Below, one piece after another: positions 13,782 to 14,786 of a stretch of DNA of 14,786 bases. The first letter of the stretch is position 1. Every line of letters begins with the position of its first letter. Source of the stretch: Sphingopyxis sp. (GTDB taxonomy: Bacteria > Pseudomonadota > Alphaproteobacteria > Sphingomonadales > Sphingomonadaceae); NCBI GenBank assembly GCA_013911715.1, contig JACEST010000038.1, positions 1-14,786 on the forward strand, read 5' to 3'. The translations under genes and the position numbers were made by a program. Below the pieces are notes generated by a model that was not told where the DNA came from, did not search any database, and saw nothing but the letters and a program-made list of their open reading frames with translations.

Positions 13782-14198
13782 CTACCCCGCCTTGGGCAAG
13801 AATGTCAGCACGGCCCACGCCGCTGCTCCCGCCGCCGCGCCCGTGGCGACCGTGCCCCAGATGATGTCGAGGATGGTAACCTTCAGGCTCCACAGCTTGA
13901 GCGTGGCATAGTTGGTGAGGTCATAGGTCATGTAACAAAAGAAGCCGAACAGCGCGCCCCACAGCAGGGCGGTTTGCCATTGACCCGATTTCAGCGCGGG
14001 CGCGACGGCGAAAATTTGAATGCCGAGCATGTAGAGTGCGTAAAAAACCAGCGCGGGCGCGGGCCGCCAGCCCTTCATCAGCATCTCGCCAATTTCGGGG
14101 CGATAGACGGCGGGGACCATTTTGCCGAGCCACAGCGCGTCAAGCACAGCGAAAAGGATGGCGGTAACGACGTACGCGACGACAAGTTGCAGGGTCAT
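13782..14198 (-). CDS. DUF2177 family membrane protein
   Basis: A 138-residue integral membrane protein matching DUF2177: helix 1 (about 4-24) ends in AVLDALWLG, followed by a loop with YRPEIGEML, then three more helices, with GALFGFFCYMTYDLTNYATLKLW in the third region and ILDIIWGTVATGAAA in the last. The function is unknown. ATG 14198 is chosen because AAGGAAAG lies about seven bases upstream and the protein then starts at the first helix. The longer open frame from 14312 adds a basic 38-residue stretch unlike a membrane protein's start. It lies 34 bases upstream of purL on the same strand and may share its transcript. It is divergent from xseB. Confidence 0.87.
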   Translation of the reverse strand: MTLQLVVAYVVTAILFAVLDALWLGKMVPAVYRPEIGEMLMKGWRPAPALVFYALYMLGIQIFAVAPALKSGQWQTALLWGALFGFFCYMTYDLTNYATLKLWSLKVTILDIIWGTVATGAAAGAAAWAVLTFLPKAG

Positions 14199-14307
14199 GC
14201 GGGGCTTTCCTTGGGCTGGAGCAGGCGGTGATCGGTTTATGCGGCGACCAGCGCGCGAACCCAATGGCCAATGAACATCGGCGCACGCTAGAGCGCTGCG
14301 CCGCAAC

Positions 14308-14319
14308 GTCAAGCTTGAC
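14308..14319. other. Perfect 12-bp palindrome in the DUF2177/xseB divergent gap
   Basis: GTCAAGCTTGAC is fully self-complementary and places TTGAC on both strands, so it might hold overlapping -35 elements for the divergent DUF2177 and xseB genes. No good -10 is found at the right spacing on either side, so the role is uncertain. Confidence 0.3.
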
Positions 14320-14351
14320 CCGGACGCGCCGCTGCGGTCAAAGCAGTGCCC

Positions 14352-14612
14352 ATGTCCGATGCCAGCAGCCCGCCGCCAATTCCAGCCGAAAGCCTGAGCT
14401 TTGAAGCCGCGATGGCCGAGCTTGAAACCATTGTCCGGCGGCTCGAGGGCGGCGACGTCAACCTCGAAGAATCCGTCACGCTATATGAACGCGGGCAGGC
14501 GCTGCGCCAGCAGTGCGAAGCGCGGTTGAAGGCCGCCGAACTGCGCGTCGAACAGGTCAGCGTCGGGACCGATGGCCAGGCCCAGAGCACCAGTCCGTTC
14601 GGGGACGCCTGA
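14352..14612 (+). CDS. xseB: Exodeoxyribonuclease VII small subunit XseB
   Basis: XseB is the small subunit of exonuclease VII, which degrades single-stranded DNA together with the large subunit XseA. The 86-residue protein has the family core SFEAAMAELETIVRRLEGGD and LEESVTLYERGQALRQQCEARLKAAE, predicted to form a helical hairpin, with short disordered ends. ATG 14352 is preferred. A GTG two codons earlier (14346) is in frame and cannot be excluded, as no clear Shine-Dalgarno precedes either. Its stop overlaps the start of ispA (TGATG), the usual xseB-ispA coupling in proteobacteria. xseA is not in the window. Confidence 0.93.
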   Translation: MSDASSPPPIPAESLSFEAAMAELETIVRRLEGGDVNLEESVTLYERGQALRQQCEARLKAAELRVEQVSVGTDGQAQSTSPFGDA

Positions 14613-14786
14613 TGCCCGTCAGCGCCGTCGCCGATGATGATCTGCTCCGTGAAGCGCTCGCCGAAGTCGCAGAGGCGGTCGACCGCTTTTTTGACCAGCG
14701 GCTCGCCGTTCCCGATGATCCGCGCGCGAAACTCTATCAGGCGATGCGCCACGCCGCGATTGGCGGCGGCAAGCGGTTGCGCCCGC
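14612..14786 (+). CDS. ispA: Polyprenyl (farnesyl) diphosphate synthase IspA, N-terminal part
   Basis: The first 58 codons of a prenyl diphosphate synthase, which condenses isopentenyl diphosphate with allylic diphosphates to make farnesyl diphosphate for quinone side chains and cell-wall lipid carrier. The fragment starts MPVSAVADDD, has a helix with EVAEAVDRFFDQRL, and reaches GGGKRLRP, the conserved substrate-binding segment at the expected distance from the start. The DDxxD motifs lie beyond the window edge. The start codon shares a base with the xseB stop. IspA is inferred over longer-chain synthases from the xseB neighbour. Confidence 0.9.
   Translation, partial: MPVSAVADDDLLREALAEVAEAVDRFFDQRLAVPDDPRAKLYQAMRHAAIGGGKRLRP

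Noticed and set aside
1..14786. Defence island, prophage, CRISPR array or toxin-antitoxin locus
   Set aside because: No direct-repeat array, integrase, nuclease or helicase defence gene is seen. The XRE/membrane protein pair lacks toxin features, and the rest is metabolic or housekeeping.

Overview
The window is a GC-rich chromosomal segment from an alphaproteobacterium, most likely a sphingomonad (Sphingopyxis/Sphingomonas group). That placement is inferred from protein style (PanB, DUF3052, DUF2177, Coq4), from the two kinds of dispersed palindromic repeat in intergenic gaps, and from GANTC sites in a promoter. No rRNA, tRNA, transposase, integrase, phage gene or CRISPR array is visible. 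The content is mainly housekeeping, genes are tightly packed, and no gap exceeds 300 bases.

Layout. 1-1355: the 3' end of a thiolase and an HSD10-like short-chain dehydrogenase, a fatty-acid/acyl-CoA degradation pair separated by a REP-like palindrome. 1388-2032 (minus): a four-helix membrane protein followed three bases later by a small XRE-type regulator, behind a promoter with an 11-bp inverted repeat whose arms each hold a GANTC site. 2157-3020: panB (pantothenate synthesis). 3136-6824: a YfgM-like protein, the lipoprotein BamB, the ribosome-assembly GTPase Der and a TusA-like protein, packed as one transcription unit in the yfgM-bamB-der order known from enterobacteria. 6900-7322: a stand-alone Hpt phosphotransfer protein.

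7430-10241 is all on the minus strand. Read in the direction of transcription it holds an iodotyrosine-deiodinase-like flavoprotein, a DUF418 membrane protein, and the iron-storage pair bfd (ferredoxin) and bfr (bacterioferritin). A Fur-box-like site precedes bfd. A perfect 10-bp hairpin ends two bases before the bfr start and contains its apparent Shine-Dalgarno. 10347-11129 (plus) is coq4 (ubiquinone biosynthesis), behind a 22-bp palindrome. 11134-14198 (minus) holds, in transcription order, a DUF2177 membrane protein, purL and a DUF3052 protein. 14352-14786 (plus) is xseB and the start of ispA, cut by the window edge.

I see no clearly new multi-gene system. The best candidates for undescribed biology are regulatory: the GANTC-bearing operator of the membrane protein/XRE pair, the hairpin over the bfr ribosome-binding site, and the palindrome before coq4. 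The most interesting enzyme is the deiodinase-like flavoprotein, which keeps all three substrate-recognition residues of iodotyrosine deiodinase.
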